This document shows, in pieces, positions 34,624-43,807 of a DNA stretch of 64,000 bases. The DNA is from Mucilaginibacter flavidus. Lineage in GTDB: Bacteria > Bacteroidota > Bacteroidia > Sphingobacteriales > Sphingobacteriaceae. The notes beneath the pieces were generated by a model that worked only from the letters and a program-made list of their open reading frames with translations, made no database searches and was not told the DNA's origin. The stretch covers positions 62,001 through 126,000 of the forward strand of contig NZ_JAMXOE010000018.1 of assembly GCF_024055575.1 (NCBI RefSeq), read 5' to 3'. A program made the translations under genes and the position numbers. How positions within the stretch are numbered: position 1 is the stretch's first letter; each line of letters starts with the position of its first letter.

Positions 34624-35872
34624 GGTAAACGACACCCTTACCAACAAAATAAGCTACTACCACCTCATTTTGTTGATGGCCTCACTGCCGTTCGACAAGT
34701 TTTACAGTCACCTAATTTTAATAAGCTACTGCATCCACACCCTTATCCATCTCAGCAAAAAAAATATTAAGCCTGTTTTTAACTTAAGGATGCTGGCGCT
34801 ACAATCGGTTTTTATAATTACCCTGTTAGCGGCCGTATACAGCGCCAATATGAAAGGTGCGCTTGATGAGATTGGCCGACGGGCGGTAATCTTCGTTATC
34901 CCCATATTATTTAGCCTTAATCCTTTCGACCTGAAAAAGTACCGCGAAAAGCTGCTGCTGTTTTTTGCGCTGGTTTGCACTGCGACTTTGCTTTACCTTT
35001 ATATTGATGCATTGGTTACCATCAGGCATTTTAAACTGCCTTACTCCATGTTGTTTTCGGGCTATTTTGCCAATCATAATTTTTCGGAGCCAATCGGTAT
35101 GCATGCCACTTTCTTTTCAATGCAGATAGGGTTGGCGCTGGTTTTCCTATTGTTGCTACTACTACAAGAAAAGGTTTTTTACAAAAGACTGTTGTATTTG
35201 ACCTGCGCAGTTATACTTACGTGCGGAATGGTTCAGTTAAGTTCAAAATCGGTATTTATTGCCTTGTTTTTAGCCGTAAATTTTGCAGTGCCTTATTTTT
35301 TATTACAGGGTGTTAAACGGCGCAGGTACATAATGATGGCTGCATCATTATCAGTATTACTGGCTGCCGGCATTTTATCATCGGTCGCATTCCGTGCGCG
35401 TTATGTAACCGAGTTGGCTACAGACCTATCGCCGGCAAAACCGGGCGAGTCATTGGATTCACGGCTGGCGCGCTGGAACGTAATTGTTAAGCTCATAGAG
35501 AAAAAGCCTGTGGCCGGTTACGGCACAGGTACCGAGCTGGGTTTATTACATGATAACTTTTTCACCAATCGGCTGTACAATTCTTTTTTACACAACCTTA
35601 ATGCCCATAACCAATACCTCAGTTTCCTGCTAAAGTCGGGTGTTATCGGGTTGTTAGTTTATCTCGGTGCACTGGCGTTTGGGTTCAATGTTTCCTTTCA
35701 TCAAAAGGATCTGCTTTTATTTGTTTTTATGCTGATAATCACCTGCGTATCTTTTTCGGAAAATTTGCTGGATGTGGATAAGGGTATATTTTATTACGCT
35801 TTTTTCTACTCGTTTTTCATTTTTTCGACCGCGGATGTATCAACGGCCATCAAACCGGAAAAAACAACATAA
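34607..35872 (+). CDS. O-antigen ligase family membrane protein (WaaL/Wzy-like)
   Basis: A 421-residue membrane protein with about ten helices and a moderate extracytoplasmic loop containing SLDSRLARW, VAGYGTGTELG and HNLNAHNQYLSFLLKSG. The R-x3-W and later His-Asn-Gln region fit the Wzy_C/O-antigen ligase family. With the protein at 29820 it makes a second polymerase/ligase-like enzyme in one locus, so one may polymerise and the other ligate. The ATG at 34607 lies within the end of the upstream GT gene. It ends 77 bases before the nucleotidyltransferase gene. Confidence 0.82.
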   Translation: MSGLFKVNDTLTNKISYYHLILLMASLPFDKFYSHLILISYCIHTLIHLSKKNIKPVFNLRMLALQSVFIITLLAAVYSANMKGALDEIGRRAVIFVIPILFSLNPFDLKKYREKLLLFFALVCTATLLYLYIDALVTIRHFKLPYSMLFSGYFANHNFSEPIGMHATFFSMQIGLALVFLLLLLLQEKVFYKRLLYLTCAVILTCGMVQLSSKSVFIALFLAVNFAVPYFLLQGVKRRRYIMMAASLSVLLAAGILSSVAFRARYVTELATDLSPAKPGESLDSRLARWNVIVKLIEKKPVAGYGTGTELGLLHDNFFTNRLYNSFLHNLNAHNQYLSFLLKSGVIGLLVYLGALAFGFNVSFHQKDLLLFVFMLIITCVSFSENLLDVDKGIFYYAFFYSFFIFSTADVSTAIKPEKTT

Positions 35873-35949
35873 ATAGTTAATAACATGGGCAACCTAACAA
35901 ACAATTATACCGTCATTATTATGTAAGCTATTTTTAATATAACTAGTAA

Positions 35950-36906
35950 ATGCAAAACCCTTCATATCCCTTAATTAGTAAAAGCTTGTCGGTGATTAAA
36001 GAGAATATATTAGAAACCCTGGCTTATTTCGACCTGTTTGATTATCCGTTATCAAGGGCCGAGATTTACTTGTTCTTAAAGAATAAGCACGATTTTGATG
36101 TATTTGATGATGCCCTGCGTTCGCTGCTCGAAGCCGGGATAATCCACCGGTTTGATAAATTCTACACATTAAAAAACGACCAGTACCTGGTAGTACGCCG
36201 TAATGAGGGTAACCAAAAGGCTGCGGAGCTAATAAAAGTTGCCGGGAAAGTGGGAAACCTGCTCATCCGCTTCCCTTATGTGCGCGGCATAGCTATATCC
36301 GGTTCACTGTCCAAAAATTTCGCTGATGACAATTCCGATATCGATCTGTTTATCATCACCGCCAAAAATAAGTTGTGGATAGCCCGTACTATAATGCATT
36401 GCTTTAAGAAGCTCACCTTTTTGGTTAATAAAGAGCACCTGTTTTGTATGAATTATTACATAGATGAGCAGCAACTGGAAATTGCCGAAAAGAATATTTA
36501 TACCGCAATTGAAATAGCCACACTCATCCCGCTGCAGGGCGACACTATATTTGATAGCTTTTTTGCATCAAATGCGTGGACAAGAAATTACCTTCCAAAC
36601 AAAAATATGCGTATCGCTTGCGCCAAGCCGGTTAGAACAGGCTTTTTTAAAAATTTGGTCGAACTGTTATTTGACAACCCAGCCGGTAATAAAATTGACG
36701 ATATGCTGATGCGGATTACCGGTAACAGGTGGTTAAAGAAGACCGAGCAAAAAAAGGTAAACAACCACGGCATAATAATGGGCATGGAAACAGGCAAGCA
36801 CTTCGCCAAACCCGACCCTAAGAATTTTCAGAGCAAATTGCTGTTGAGGCACTATGCAAGAGTATCGAGGGTATTGCGGAGCTACGAGGAAAGTTTGGTG
36901 AATTGA
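35950..36906 (+). CDS. Nucleotidyltransferase-fold protein
   Basis: A 318-residue cytosolic protein. The centre has the pol-beta-type nucleotidyltransferase signature GIAISGSLSKNFADDNSDIDLFI, with GS and D-x-D metal-binding residues intact. The first 80 residues resemble a winged-helix region (ILETLAYFDLFDYPLSRAEI). Such proteins sit next to exopolysaccharide loci in Bacteroidota, but their target (nucleotide transfer to protein, sugar or RNA) is not established. It is the last gene of the polysaccharide region and lacks nearby partners of the MNT/HEPN toxin-antitoxin type. Confidence 0.72.
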   Translation: MQNPSYPLISKSLSVIKENILETLAYFDLFDYPLSRAEIYLFLKNKHDFDVFDDALRSLLEAGIIHRFDKFYTLKNDQYLVVRRNEGNQKAAELIKVAGKVGNLLIRFPYVRGIAISGSLSKNFADDNSDIDLFIITAKNKLWIARTIMHCFKKLTFLVNKEHLFCMNYYIDEQQLEIAEKNIYTAIEIATLIPLQGDTIFDSFFASNAWTRNYLPNKNMRIACAKPVRTGFFKNLVELLFDNPAGNKIDDMLMRITGNRWLKKTEQKKVNNHGIIMGMETGKHFAKPDPKNFQSKLLLRHYARVSRVLRSYEESLVN

Positions 36907-37126
36907 TTTCGGCAGTCGCCGGGACGCTTCAAGTCTCCGACCAGATGAGTAGCCCGAATTCGGTCAATCTTTTGATATATGAATCTTTACCTGAAGACCA
37001 ATTCTCGATTAAATGAGAAGCACCGCGTCGTTATACCCTTTAATGATTTTCTGAAGAGAAACCTTATTTTGTTTTTAACAGAATCTCATTAGCTTTATTA
37101 ACTCCAAATAAAGCCTACTTTACGAC

Positions 37127-39295
37127 ATGAAAATTCCCGTACTATTTTTTTTTCTGCTTGCGTTAGGCATCGTTACATCCTGTAAAAAACATTCATCAGA
37201 CAATACAGAGTGGCGCACCTATGCCGGTTCAAAGGAGGGCAACAGGTATTCGGCCAACGAGCAAATTACGGTTGACAACGTAGCCAGGTTAAAAATTGCC
37301 TGGCAATTTAGTTCGGGCGATATGGATAGTGCCAACCGCAGCCAAAATCAATGCAACCCCATAATGGTTGACGGTATATTGTATGCTACCAGCCCCAAAC
37401 TAAAACTGTTTGCTTTGGACGCGGCCACCGGGGTGAAAAAATGGATATTCGACCCGGCAAGCCAGGACACCTCAAAAAAAGATGATCCGCTGGCTTATTA
37501 TAAAGTTTGCCGCGGTGTAATTTACTGGAGCGATGACAAAGGCGATAACAAACGGATATTTTACAGTGTAGGTTCAAAAACTTATGCAATAGATGCCGAA
37601 CGCGGCCAGCCTGTAAAGGGTTTTGGCAAAGGCGGATACATAGATTTAACAAAGGATTTGGGTAAAGAGACCAAATCGTTTGTATCGGGCACCACGCCGG
37701 GTGTTATTTATAAAGATATTCTAATTGTAGGTACCAGGGTTGCTGAGTCGGAAGATGCCGCTCCCGGCCACGTACGCGCTTATGACGTAATGACGGGCAA
37801 GCTGCGCTGGATTTTCCATACCATCCCGCAGCCGGGCGAAAAAGGCTATGAAACATGGCCCGATAAAAATGCCTGGCAGCGATTGGGTGGCGCAAATAAT
37901 TGGGCCGGTATGTCGCTCGACGAAAAGCGAGGTATTGTATACATTCCAACTGGTTCAATTGGTGGCGATTTCTATGGAGGTAACCGCAAAGGATCAAACC
38001 TTTATGCCAATTCTCTTTTAGCTTTGGACGCAGCGACCGGGAAATACATTTGGCATTTCCAGGCTGTGCATCATGATTTATGGGACCGCGACTTTGCAGC
38101 AAACCCCAACCTTGTTACCATTAAGCACGATGGCAAAACAATTGAGGCTGTTGCGCAAATAAGCAAGCATGGCTATATTTTCATGTTCGACAGGACAAAC
38201 GGGAAACCAATTTTCCCGATTGAGGAAAAGCCTGTGCCGCAAAATGCCCCGCCGGGCGAGCATGTTTGGCCAACTCAACCTATCCCAACATTGCCACATC
38301 CATTTGCCAGGCAGCATTTTGGCCCCGAAGACGTTTCTGATATCAGCCCCGAAACACATGCGGCTATGCTGGCCCAATATAAAAAAGTAAAATATAATAC
38401 CATGTTTACTCCGCCTAGTAAGGACGGTGACTGGATTTTCCCGGGCTTTGACGGCGGCGGCGAATGGGGTGGTGCGGCAGTTGATCCTGAATCCAAAATA
38501 ATGTATATCAGCAATAGCGAAATGCCCTGGGCGCAGGTAATGATTGACGTACCTAAAAATACTTACGACCATTCGTTAAATGGAATTGGTCATACTGTTT
38601 ATAACAACTATTGCATATCGTGCCATGGCCCCCAACTAAAGGGTAACGGCACATCGTACCCATCGTTGGTAAATATCGGCAAGAAGTACACCGAAGACCA
38701 GGTAAGCAAGCTTATAGCTAATGGCCGCAATATGATGCCGTCATTTAAACAAATCCCCGCTGACGCAAAAAAGGCGCTGTTGGCGTTTGTGTTAAAGCTG
38801 CCCGAAAAAGAGCCGGCTAACAGGCAACCGCCCAAAGAGCCGGTTACTAAAAGCGCCGCAAGCGCCATCCCTTACGTAATGAATGGCTACAACCGTTTCC
38901 TGGATAAAGATGGCTACCCTGGTATTAAGCCGCCGTGGGGGACTTTGGATGCGGTAGATCTTACGTCCGGCAAATTATTATGGAAGGTACCATTGGGCGA
39001 GTACCCTGAGCTGACTAAAAAAGGCATTCCGATTACAGGGACAGAGTTATACGGCGGCCCGCTGGTAACCAAAGGCGGCCTTGTATTTGTTGCTGCAACA
39101 AAGGACGAAAAGATACGGGCGTTCGATAAAAAAACAGGCAAACAGCTGTGGGAGGCAAAATTGCCGGCTGCGGGTTATGCTACACCGGCGACCTATGCAA
39201 TTGATGGTAAGCAATATGTGGTTATTGCATGTGGCGGTGGCAAAATCGGCAGCAAATCGGGCGATAGCTACGTTTGTTTTGCCTTACCGGACTGA
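37127..39295 (+). CDS. PQQ-dependent dehydrogenase with inserted cytochrome c domain
   Basis: A 722-residue periplasmic quinoprotein. A lipoprotein-type signal peptide ends at IVTSC (Cys at about residue 19). Beta-propeller repeats with LFALDAATGVKKW and LLALDAATGKYIWHFQ follow. A cytochrome c domain is inserted near residues 485-560 with C496-x2-C499-H500, after which the last propeller segment resumes (LDAVDLTSGKLLWKV, IRAFDKKTGKQLWEA). It should oxidise an alcohol or sugar and pass electrons through its own haem. No pqq synthesis genes are seen in the window, so cofactor supply is unknown. It stands alone. Confidence 0.88.
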   Translation: MKIPVLFFFLLALGIVTSCKKHSSDNTEWRTYAGSKEGNRYSANEQITVDNVARLKIAWQFSSGDMDSANRSQNQCNPIMVDGILYATSPKLKLFALDAATGVKKWIFDPASQDTSKKDDPLAYYKVCRGVIYWSDDKGDNKRIFYSVGSKTYAIDAERGQPVKGFGKGGYIDLTKDLGKETKSFVSGTTPGVIYKDILIVGTRVAESEDAAPGHVRAYDVMTGKLRWIFHTIPQPGEKGYETWPDKNAWQRLGGANNWAGMSLDEKRGIVYIPTGSIGGDFYGGNRKGSNLYANSLLALDAATGKYIWHFQAVHHDLWDRDFAANPNLVTIKHDGKTIEAVAQISKHGYIFMFDRTNGKPIFPIEEKPVPQNAPPGEHVWPTQPIPTLPHPFARQHFGPEDVSDISPETHAAMLAQYKKVKYNTMFTPPSKDGDWIFPGFDGGGEWGGAAVDPESKIMYISNSEMPWAQVMIDVPKNTYDHSLNGIGHTVYNNYCISCHGPQLKGNGTSYPSLVNIGKKYTEDQVSKLIANGRNMMPSFKQIPADAKKALLAFVLKLPEKEPANRQPPKEPVTKSAASAIPYVMNGYNRFLDKDGYPGIKPPWGTLDAVDLTSGKLLWKVPLGEYPELTKKGIPITGTELYGGPLVTKGGLVFVAATKDEKIRAFDKKTGKQLWEAKLPAAGYATPATYAIDGKQYVVIACGGGKIGSKSGDSYVCFALPD

Positions 39296-39380
39296 TATAT
39301 CCTCAATATGCTTTTTTAGCTTTGGTCTTCCTGCTTTGCGCTTAAATTCCTATTTTGTTGCACTATTTTGATTTAGCCAA

Positions 39381-39974
39381 ATGGAAAAAGGACGTTTAGA
39401 GGCATTTAGTGACGGGGTGATTGCCATCATTATCACCATAATGGTGTTGGAGCTTAAAATACCAAAAGGGGCCGACATCCATGAACTCCGTGAATTGGTG
39501 CCGGTATTTTTTAGCTATGTACTGAGCTTCATATACGTTGGCATCTACTGGAATAACCATCACCACATGCTGCAGGCCGTGCAATCGGTAAATGGTGCAA
39601 TACTCTGGGCCAATATGCATTTACTTTTCTGGCTCTCGCTAATCCCTTTTGTTACCGCCTGGATGGGCGAGAACTATTTTGCACGGTGGCCTGTTACCTG
39701 TTATGGTATTGTTTTGATAATGAATGCTATAGCGTATACTATTCTTATGTTTACGCTGGTACGGCACCTTGGAAAAGATTCCTTACTGGCCCGGGCAATG
39801 GGCAGAGACTATAAAGGCAAGGTGTCAACAGCCATTTACGCAGCGGCAATTGCCATTTCTTTTACTAACCCTAAAATAAGTTTCGCCCTATATATAGTTG
39901 TGGCCTGTATTTGGTTTATTCCCGACAAAAGAATTGAAAAGAAGATAGTAGGGGAAGAGCCGTCTTGTGATTAA
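39381..39974 (+). CDS. TMEM175/DUF1211 family potassium channel-like protein
   Basis: A 197-residue membrane protein with six predicted helices and the family signature RLEAFSDGVIAI at residues 4-15, the FSD motif of bacterial TMEM175 channels. The length agrees with bacterial members, which form tetrameric potassium-selective channels. It is monocistronic and converges with the DoxX-like gene. The start at 39381 places the conserved motif immediately at the N-terminus, as usual. Confidence 0.87.
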   Translation: MEKGRLEAFSDGVIAIIITIMVLELKIPKGADIHELRELVPVFFSYVLSFIYVGIYWNNHHHMLQAVQSVNGAILWANMHLLFWLSLIPFVTAWMGENYFARWPVTCYGIVLIMNAIAYTILMFTLVRHLGKDSLLARAMGRDYKGKVSTAIYAAAIAISFTNPKISFALYIVVACIWFIPDKRIEKKIVGEEPSCD

Positions 39975-40002
39975 GAAATCATTGAGTAATTGAAACGATA
40001 GG

Positions 40003-40028
40003 GGGTAAATGCATATGCTTAACCCCAA
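40003..40028. terminator. Possible bidirectional hairpin between convergent genes
   Basis: GGGGTAA and TTAACCCC flank a short AT-rich loop (ATGCATATGC) in the 94-base gap between the TMEM175-like and DoxX-like genes. The stem has a one-base bulge and there is no long T-run, so the call is weak; position between convergent stops is the main support. Confidence 0.35.
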
Positions 40029-40068
40029 ATCTTTTACCTGATCTGCCAAAGACTTAATGACCCAATAA

Positions 40069-40869
40069 TCATCCCATTTGCAAATTGCCATTTGCAATTT
40101 GCCTTACTTCAGCTTTATCCAATGTAAGCCACAATGCCAGTATGCATCCGTAGCTGCCGCCGCGTTCAATCCATTCAAATATTTCGTAATGCGGATAAAA
40201 TAGTTCGCTGATGACTTTCCACACAAAAAAAACGAGGATGACTGAACGTACTGGCTTGATAAGAACGGTTATTGCCGCAGCCAGCTCTAAGGCACCAATA
40301 ATATGTGCGGTGGTTGCCGGATTGTTAAAGCCAAGTGAAATATATTGCCCCATTAAACCCTTCTTTTCGATAAGGTTAAGCCAGCCGTGGCCGGCAAGCA
40401 ACAGGAACACTACCAGTTTTAAGCAGGTTACAACATTTGTCAGCATTTTGGCATCCGGTTGCTCAACGGGATTAACTACAGTGAACCAGCTTTTGATATT
40501 TAAACGCACGCCACCCGATAGTATTAATAATGCAAGTGGCGCCCCAAAGTTGCCTGCACGTTCGATAAACTCAGCAAACGGCTCACCCGACATTGGGCGC
40601 ATTAGCGCAGTAGCAGTGCCCCAAATAACAAGCCAGATTGGGACAATTCTTAGTGGGTAAACCAACATAAGTATACCGCAGAAAATATCAAAAGAGCCTA
40701 CCCAAGGCATTAAATGATAGGCCGCTACTTTTCCTATACCAGCTACTGCGAAATAATTACACCAAATAGGTTTAGTAATAATGCCGAATGCCCCATGACC
40801 AATAAAACACATGGCAGATGCAAAACGAAGCGTATAATAAAGTTTTTGTTGAAGGTTTAAATTCAGCAT
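40069..40869 (-). CDS. DoxX-like multi-helix membrane protein
   Basis: A 266-residue protein with about eight hydrophobic helices that appears to be a tandem duplication of the four-helix DoxX-like unit: FIGHGAFG in the first half and LLAGHGWL in the second occupy equivalent positions. DoxX relatives take part in quinone or redox processes, but no function is firm here. The C-terminal codons (QIANGNLQMG) overlap a 9-bp inverted repeat, so the stop may have been moved by a repeat insertion. It stands alone. Confidence 0.7.
   Translation of the reverse strand: MLNLNLQQKLYYTLRFASAMCFIGHGAFGIITKPIWCNYFAVAGIGKVAAYHLMPWVGSFDIFCGILMLVYPLRIVPIWLVIWGTATALMRPMSGEPFAEFIERAGNFGAPLALLILSGGVRLNIKSWFTVVNPVEQPDAKMLTNVVTCLKLVVFLLLAGHGWLNLIEKKGLMGQYISLGFNNPATTAHIIGALELAAAITVLIKPVRSVILVFFVWKVISELFYPHYEIFEWIERGGSYGCILALWLTLDKAEVRQIANGNLQMG
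40080..40102. repeat. Inverted repeat overlapping the end of the DoxX-like gene
   Basis: Perfect 9-base arms GCAAATTGC and GCAATTTGC are separated by CATTT. The repeat lies inside the last codons of the reverse-strand gene. It could serve as a terminator stem or be part of a small repeat that extended the reading frame. Confidence 0.45.
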
Positions 40870-41054
40870 ATAATAATCAGGGTTGCAGCCCGGGCAATGC
40901 TATCGCTGCCAATTTTTTCAATCATTTAATCTAATTCAGGGCAGGTTAAATCTATCGGAAAAAAAACAGAAACAAAAATTTTGTTATCCATTTTTGTTAA
41001 ATGCTACAAAAATTTGATAGTAACGGCGTAATAGAATGGTTTAGCGGCATAAAA

Positions 41055-41080
41055 AAAGCAACTATCTTCATAGCTGCTTT
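41055..41080 (-). terminator. Intrinsic terminator of the beta-barrel gene
   Basis: Arms at 41055-41065 and 41070-41080 pair at 10 of 11 positions around a CTTC loop. On the reverse strand the stem is followed by a T-run (A-run at 41051-41057 on the plus strand). It lies 29 bases after the reverse-strand stop at 41109, exactly where a terminator is expected. Confidence 0.8.
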
Positions 41081-41108
41081 AGTATTTTAAGTAGTTGACT
41101 AATGTCGC

Positions 41109-41852
41109 TTAGAAATGCAGACCAATACCAAAAGTGCTTTGCAATTCAGTAATTGGCTGTTTTGTTACTAATCTTCCGGTTCCGTTCAATGCTGAAATAT
41201 CGCCTGTAGTACTGATTTTTATCCCGTCGGATTTTACGTAATTAAAACGCACACCAATATCCCATCCTTCAGCAAACTCCCAACGCAGGCCTGCGTTACC
41301 GCCATAGGCAAATGCACTTCCTTTTGAATCGTTTTGAGTGATAGTAGTGGAAGTGTTGTTTTTGTTTGATACGAAAATGGTGTACACGGGTGTTGAGGTC
41401 ACTTTAATTAAGCCCGCATCTGCACGCAAATCAAGGATGAATTTACCGTAAGTGAAGGAATATTGCGGCCCGCCCATAAAGTTAATGCTATGGTAACGAC
41501 CAACCGACTGTACCAGGGTAGAGTTTACCTTTAATATTTTATTGTAACCGTTGGCAAGTACTTGTACATCGGGTATTGTTAGTTCGCCCTGATCCTGGAA
41601 AGTTAATTGTGCGCCTATACCAAAGTTTTTATAAACGTAAACTCCGCCTTCGAAGCCCATAACAATGCCTCTTTTGGCAAACCCAGACTTGAAATTTTCG
41701 TAAGTTGTATTTTTAAAGTCGCCCATAGGAGTTGAAACACCGCCAATGAGGGCCAGATAGCTTTTAACGTATTCTTTAGGTTCTGAGTCTTGTGCTTTAG
41801 CGTAAAAAGAAATAAGAGTAATAATTGAAATTAATGTAAGCGTTTTTTTCAT
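41109..41852 (-). CDS. Outer-membrane beta-barrel protein (porin-like)
   Basis: A 247-residue exported protein with signal peptide MKKTLTLISIITLISFYAKAQ. The mature part alternates polar and aromatic residues (GGVSTPMGDF, GFEGGVYVYKNFGIGAQL, GNAGLRWEFAEGWDIGVRFNYV) and ends with F-G-I-G-L-H-F, a typical barrel terminus. This is the OmpA-like/PorT-type small barrel (OMP_b-brl) of Bacteroidota. It is monocistronic with a clear terminator. Function unknown. Confidence 0.8.
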   Translation of the reverse strand: MKKTLTLISIITLISFYAKAQDSEPKEYVKSYLALIGGVSTPMGDFKNTTYENFKSGFAKRGIVMGFEGGVYVYKNFGIGAQLTFQDQGELTIPDVQVLANGYNKILKVNSTLVQSVGRYHSINFMGGPQYSFTYGKFILDLRADAGLIKVTSTPVYTIFVSNKNNTSTTITQNDSKGSAFAYGGNAGLRWEFAEGWDIGVRFNYVKSDGIKISTTGDISALNGTGRLVTKQPITELQSTFGIGLHF

Positions 41853-42192
41853 TTTATGGTGTAAGGGCGTTTTACCTGTGTTTTGTCAATATTTTTACCA
41901 GTGCAATTCCATCGGTTATGCAAACGTGTAAAGGAATGCAATAGTATCCATATTAAATCTTAAAAAATGTTAAATTTTAGCTGTAATAAAGCTGCTTATG
42001 GCATTAACAATATGCGCCAACACGCCGGCTCAATTAAGGCGCTAAAATAAGGCTAATAAATCATTTGCGGCACAATTTGTTTAATTACTTCAATATTTAG
42101 CCTTCAAAAATTACCCCGAAATGTAAAAACAGCCGTCTTTTGCGTTAAAAAGACGGCTGTTTATATGGTAGTTTAGGCAGCTTAAATTTAAT
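41853..42192. other. 340-base spacer between beta-barrel and SusD genes
   Basis: No gene. It carries the promoter of the beta-barrel gene at the left, including the 20-base sequence (41874-41893) shared with the flippase start, and the SusCD terminator (42127-42162) at the right. The middle is AT-rich with no other structure that I can support. Confidence 0.6.
42127..42162 (-). terminator. Intrinsic terminator of the SusC/SusD operon
   Basis: A perfect 15-bp stem, AAACAGCCGTCTTTT at 42127-42141 with its reverse complement at 42148-42162, has a 6-base loop. Reading on the reverse strand it ends in GTTTTTAC. It lies 31 bases beyond the SusD stop, so it very likely ends the operon transcript. 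Confidence 0.88.
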
Positions 42193-43770
42193 TTATTGCA
42201 CGTCCCACCACATCCGGCTGGTTACTTTATCCCCGCCGGGCATGCCCGCTACTGCTGCATTATAGTTTGTGGTATTTACCTGCTTATCAACCGACGAATA
42301 GTACATCCTGCGCGGAATAGCCCCCGGCGACTGGCTGCCGGTAAAGGATACCGGAATTAAAGCCGGGAAACCGGTTCGGCGGTAATTTGCCCAGGCCTCG
42401 TACTCGTCAAAAAATGTGCAGGCCCAATATTGCGTATTTATCATATTAAGGCCATCGGTAGGATCATATGGATTGTCTGCTAAATACTGCTGTGCGTCAG
42501 CGTCGGCAACAACGCCGGCAGCGCCAAAAACAGCATATTGTGTCATGGCCGCAAGTACGCCATTGTTGTAGTGTTCTTGTGCATCGCCGATTCCCCAGCG
42601 CGAGGCTGCATCAGCCAGCAAAAACTCTGATTCAGCATAAGTTAAAATCAACGTTGGTGCGGTTGCGTTGAATATAATGGGGCTGGGGCGCGAGTACAAA
42701 TTCACGGCGCCCAGCCAATCCGGAGAATTAGCGATGCCATGGGCAGTGGCGCCATTATCATAACCATTGTACAATCCGTGCTGGTCCGCAGGATCAGCTG
42801 AACCGCCTGAAGGGTCGCCGCCCGGGGCAAAGTCAGGCGGGTAGGTGTAAGCGAGTACAGGCAGCCTTGGATCGTTATTATCCTTTAAAAAGCTAATAAA
42901 TGTATTGCTTATTTGCCCTGACAGCTGGATGGCGCCATCTTCGCCGATACCACGGTAAATGCGGTTAATGGTAAGCGGGTCGTTAGTGCCGTGTGCAACT
43001 ATTGCGATATCATCGTTGCTTTGCATAGTTTTGCCGGCCAGTTTAGTTACATAGGCTTTTGCTGTATTTGGATCAACCTTGGTTAGCCGCATAGCTATCC
43101 TCAATAATAATGTGCTGCCGAATTTTTTCCACGCGCCAATTTGGTCGCCTGCTTGTGAATAGAATAAGTCGCCGGTAGGTTTGTCCGCGGTAGCGTCGAG
43201 GCTATCAGTTGCCTGTTCTACTTCTTTCAATAAATCTGTATAGATATCCTTTTGCTTGTCATATTTCGGAAAATAAATGCCTTTGGTATAGGCTTGCCCT
43301 GCCTGGAAGTAAGGCACATCACCATAAACATCGGTTATACGCTCAAACGCCATTGCCTTCATTATCCGGGCAATCTGGTGCAGGTTTTTGTACTGGGGCT
43401 TGCCTTTGGTATTGGTATACAAGTCGACAGCATTTTTTATGGTAGATGTGTAAGTATGATCGAAAAAAGAACCCCAGCCGCCGCTTGTTGGCGCGCCGGT
43501 ATATTTATCGCCGAAAAAGTAGGCAGATGTTGACGCCCAATGTTGAATCATACATCCTGCACCTTGTATTTCGGTTTCTTCAACCTCGATAGCGTTATCG
43601 GTACTGCCGGTATAGTAAAGCTGGGTAGCAGTTAAAATATTGTTAGGGTCGAACACATTAACCGACACCGAATTTGGGTCGGTATTGGTTTTTATCAAGT
43701 CCTTTTTGCACGATGCAAAGGCCATCAATATAACGGCGACTGCAAGTATGGATTTATATTGAATTTTCAT
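42193..43770 (-). CDS. SusD/RagB family outer-membrane lipoprotein (SusD-like_2)
   Basis: A 525-residue surface lipoprotein, partner of the SusC protein. I choose the ATG at 43770: MKIQYKSILAVAVILMAFASC gives a proper lipoprotein signal with the lipidated Cys at residue 21; a start 12 codons earlier does not. The early KTNTDPNSV is typical of the SusD_2 branch. The TPR-like helical fold covers the first half. It should bind a nutrient (glycan or peptide) and form the lid of the TonB-dependent transporter. No dedicated glycosidase or regulator lies in the operon. Confidence 0.92.
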   Translation of the reverse strand: MKIQYKSILAVAVILMAFASCKKDLIKTNTDPNSVSVNVFDPNNILTATQLYYTGSTDNAIEVEETEIQGAGCMIQHWASTSAYFFGDKYTGAPTSGGWGSFFDHTYTSTIKNAVDLYTNTKGKPQYKNLHQIARIMKAMAFERITDVYGDVPYFQAGQAYTKGIYFPKYDKQKDIYTDLLKEVEQATDSLDATADKPTGDLFYSQAGDQIGAWKKFGSTLLLRIAMRLTKVDPNTAKAYVTKLAGKTMQSNDDIAIVAHGTNDPLTINRIYRGIGEDGAIQLSGQISNTFISFLKDNNDPRLPVLAYTYPPDFAPGGDPSGGSADPADQHGLYNGYDNGATAHGIANSPDWLGAVNLYSRPSPIIFNATAPTLILTYAESEFLLADAASRWGIGDAQEHYNNGVLAAMTQYAVFGAAGVVADADAQQYLADNPYDPTDGLNMINTQYWACTFFDEYEAWANYRRTGFPALIPVSFTGSQSPGAIPRRMYYSSVDKQVNTTNYNAAVAGMPGGDKVTSRMWWDVQ

Positions 43771-43807
43771 GTTAAGCGGTTTATTATGTTTTTCAATAGT
43801 CATCATC

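Noticed and set aside
37386-38572. Long reverse frames opposite the PQQ dehydrogenase gene
   Set aside because: The forward protein has clear motifs throughout; the reverse products have no recognisable domain.
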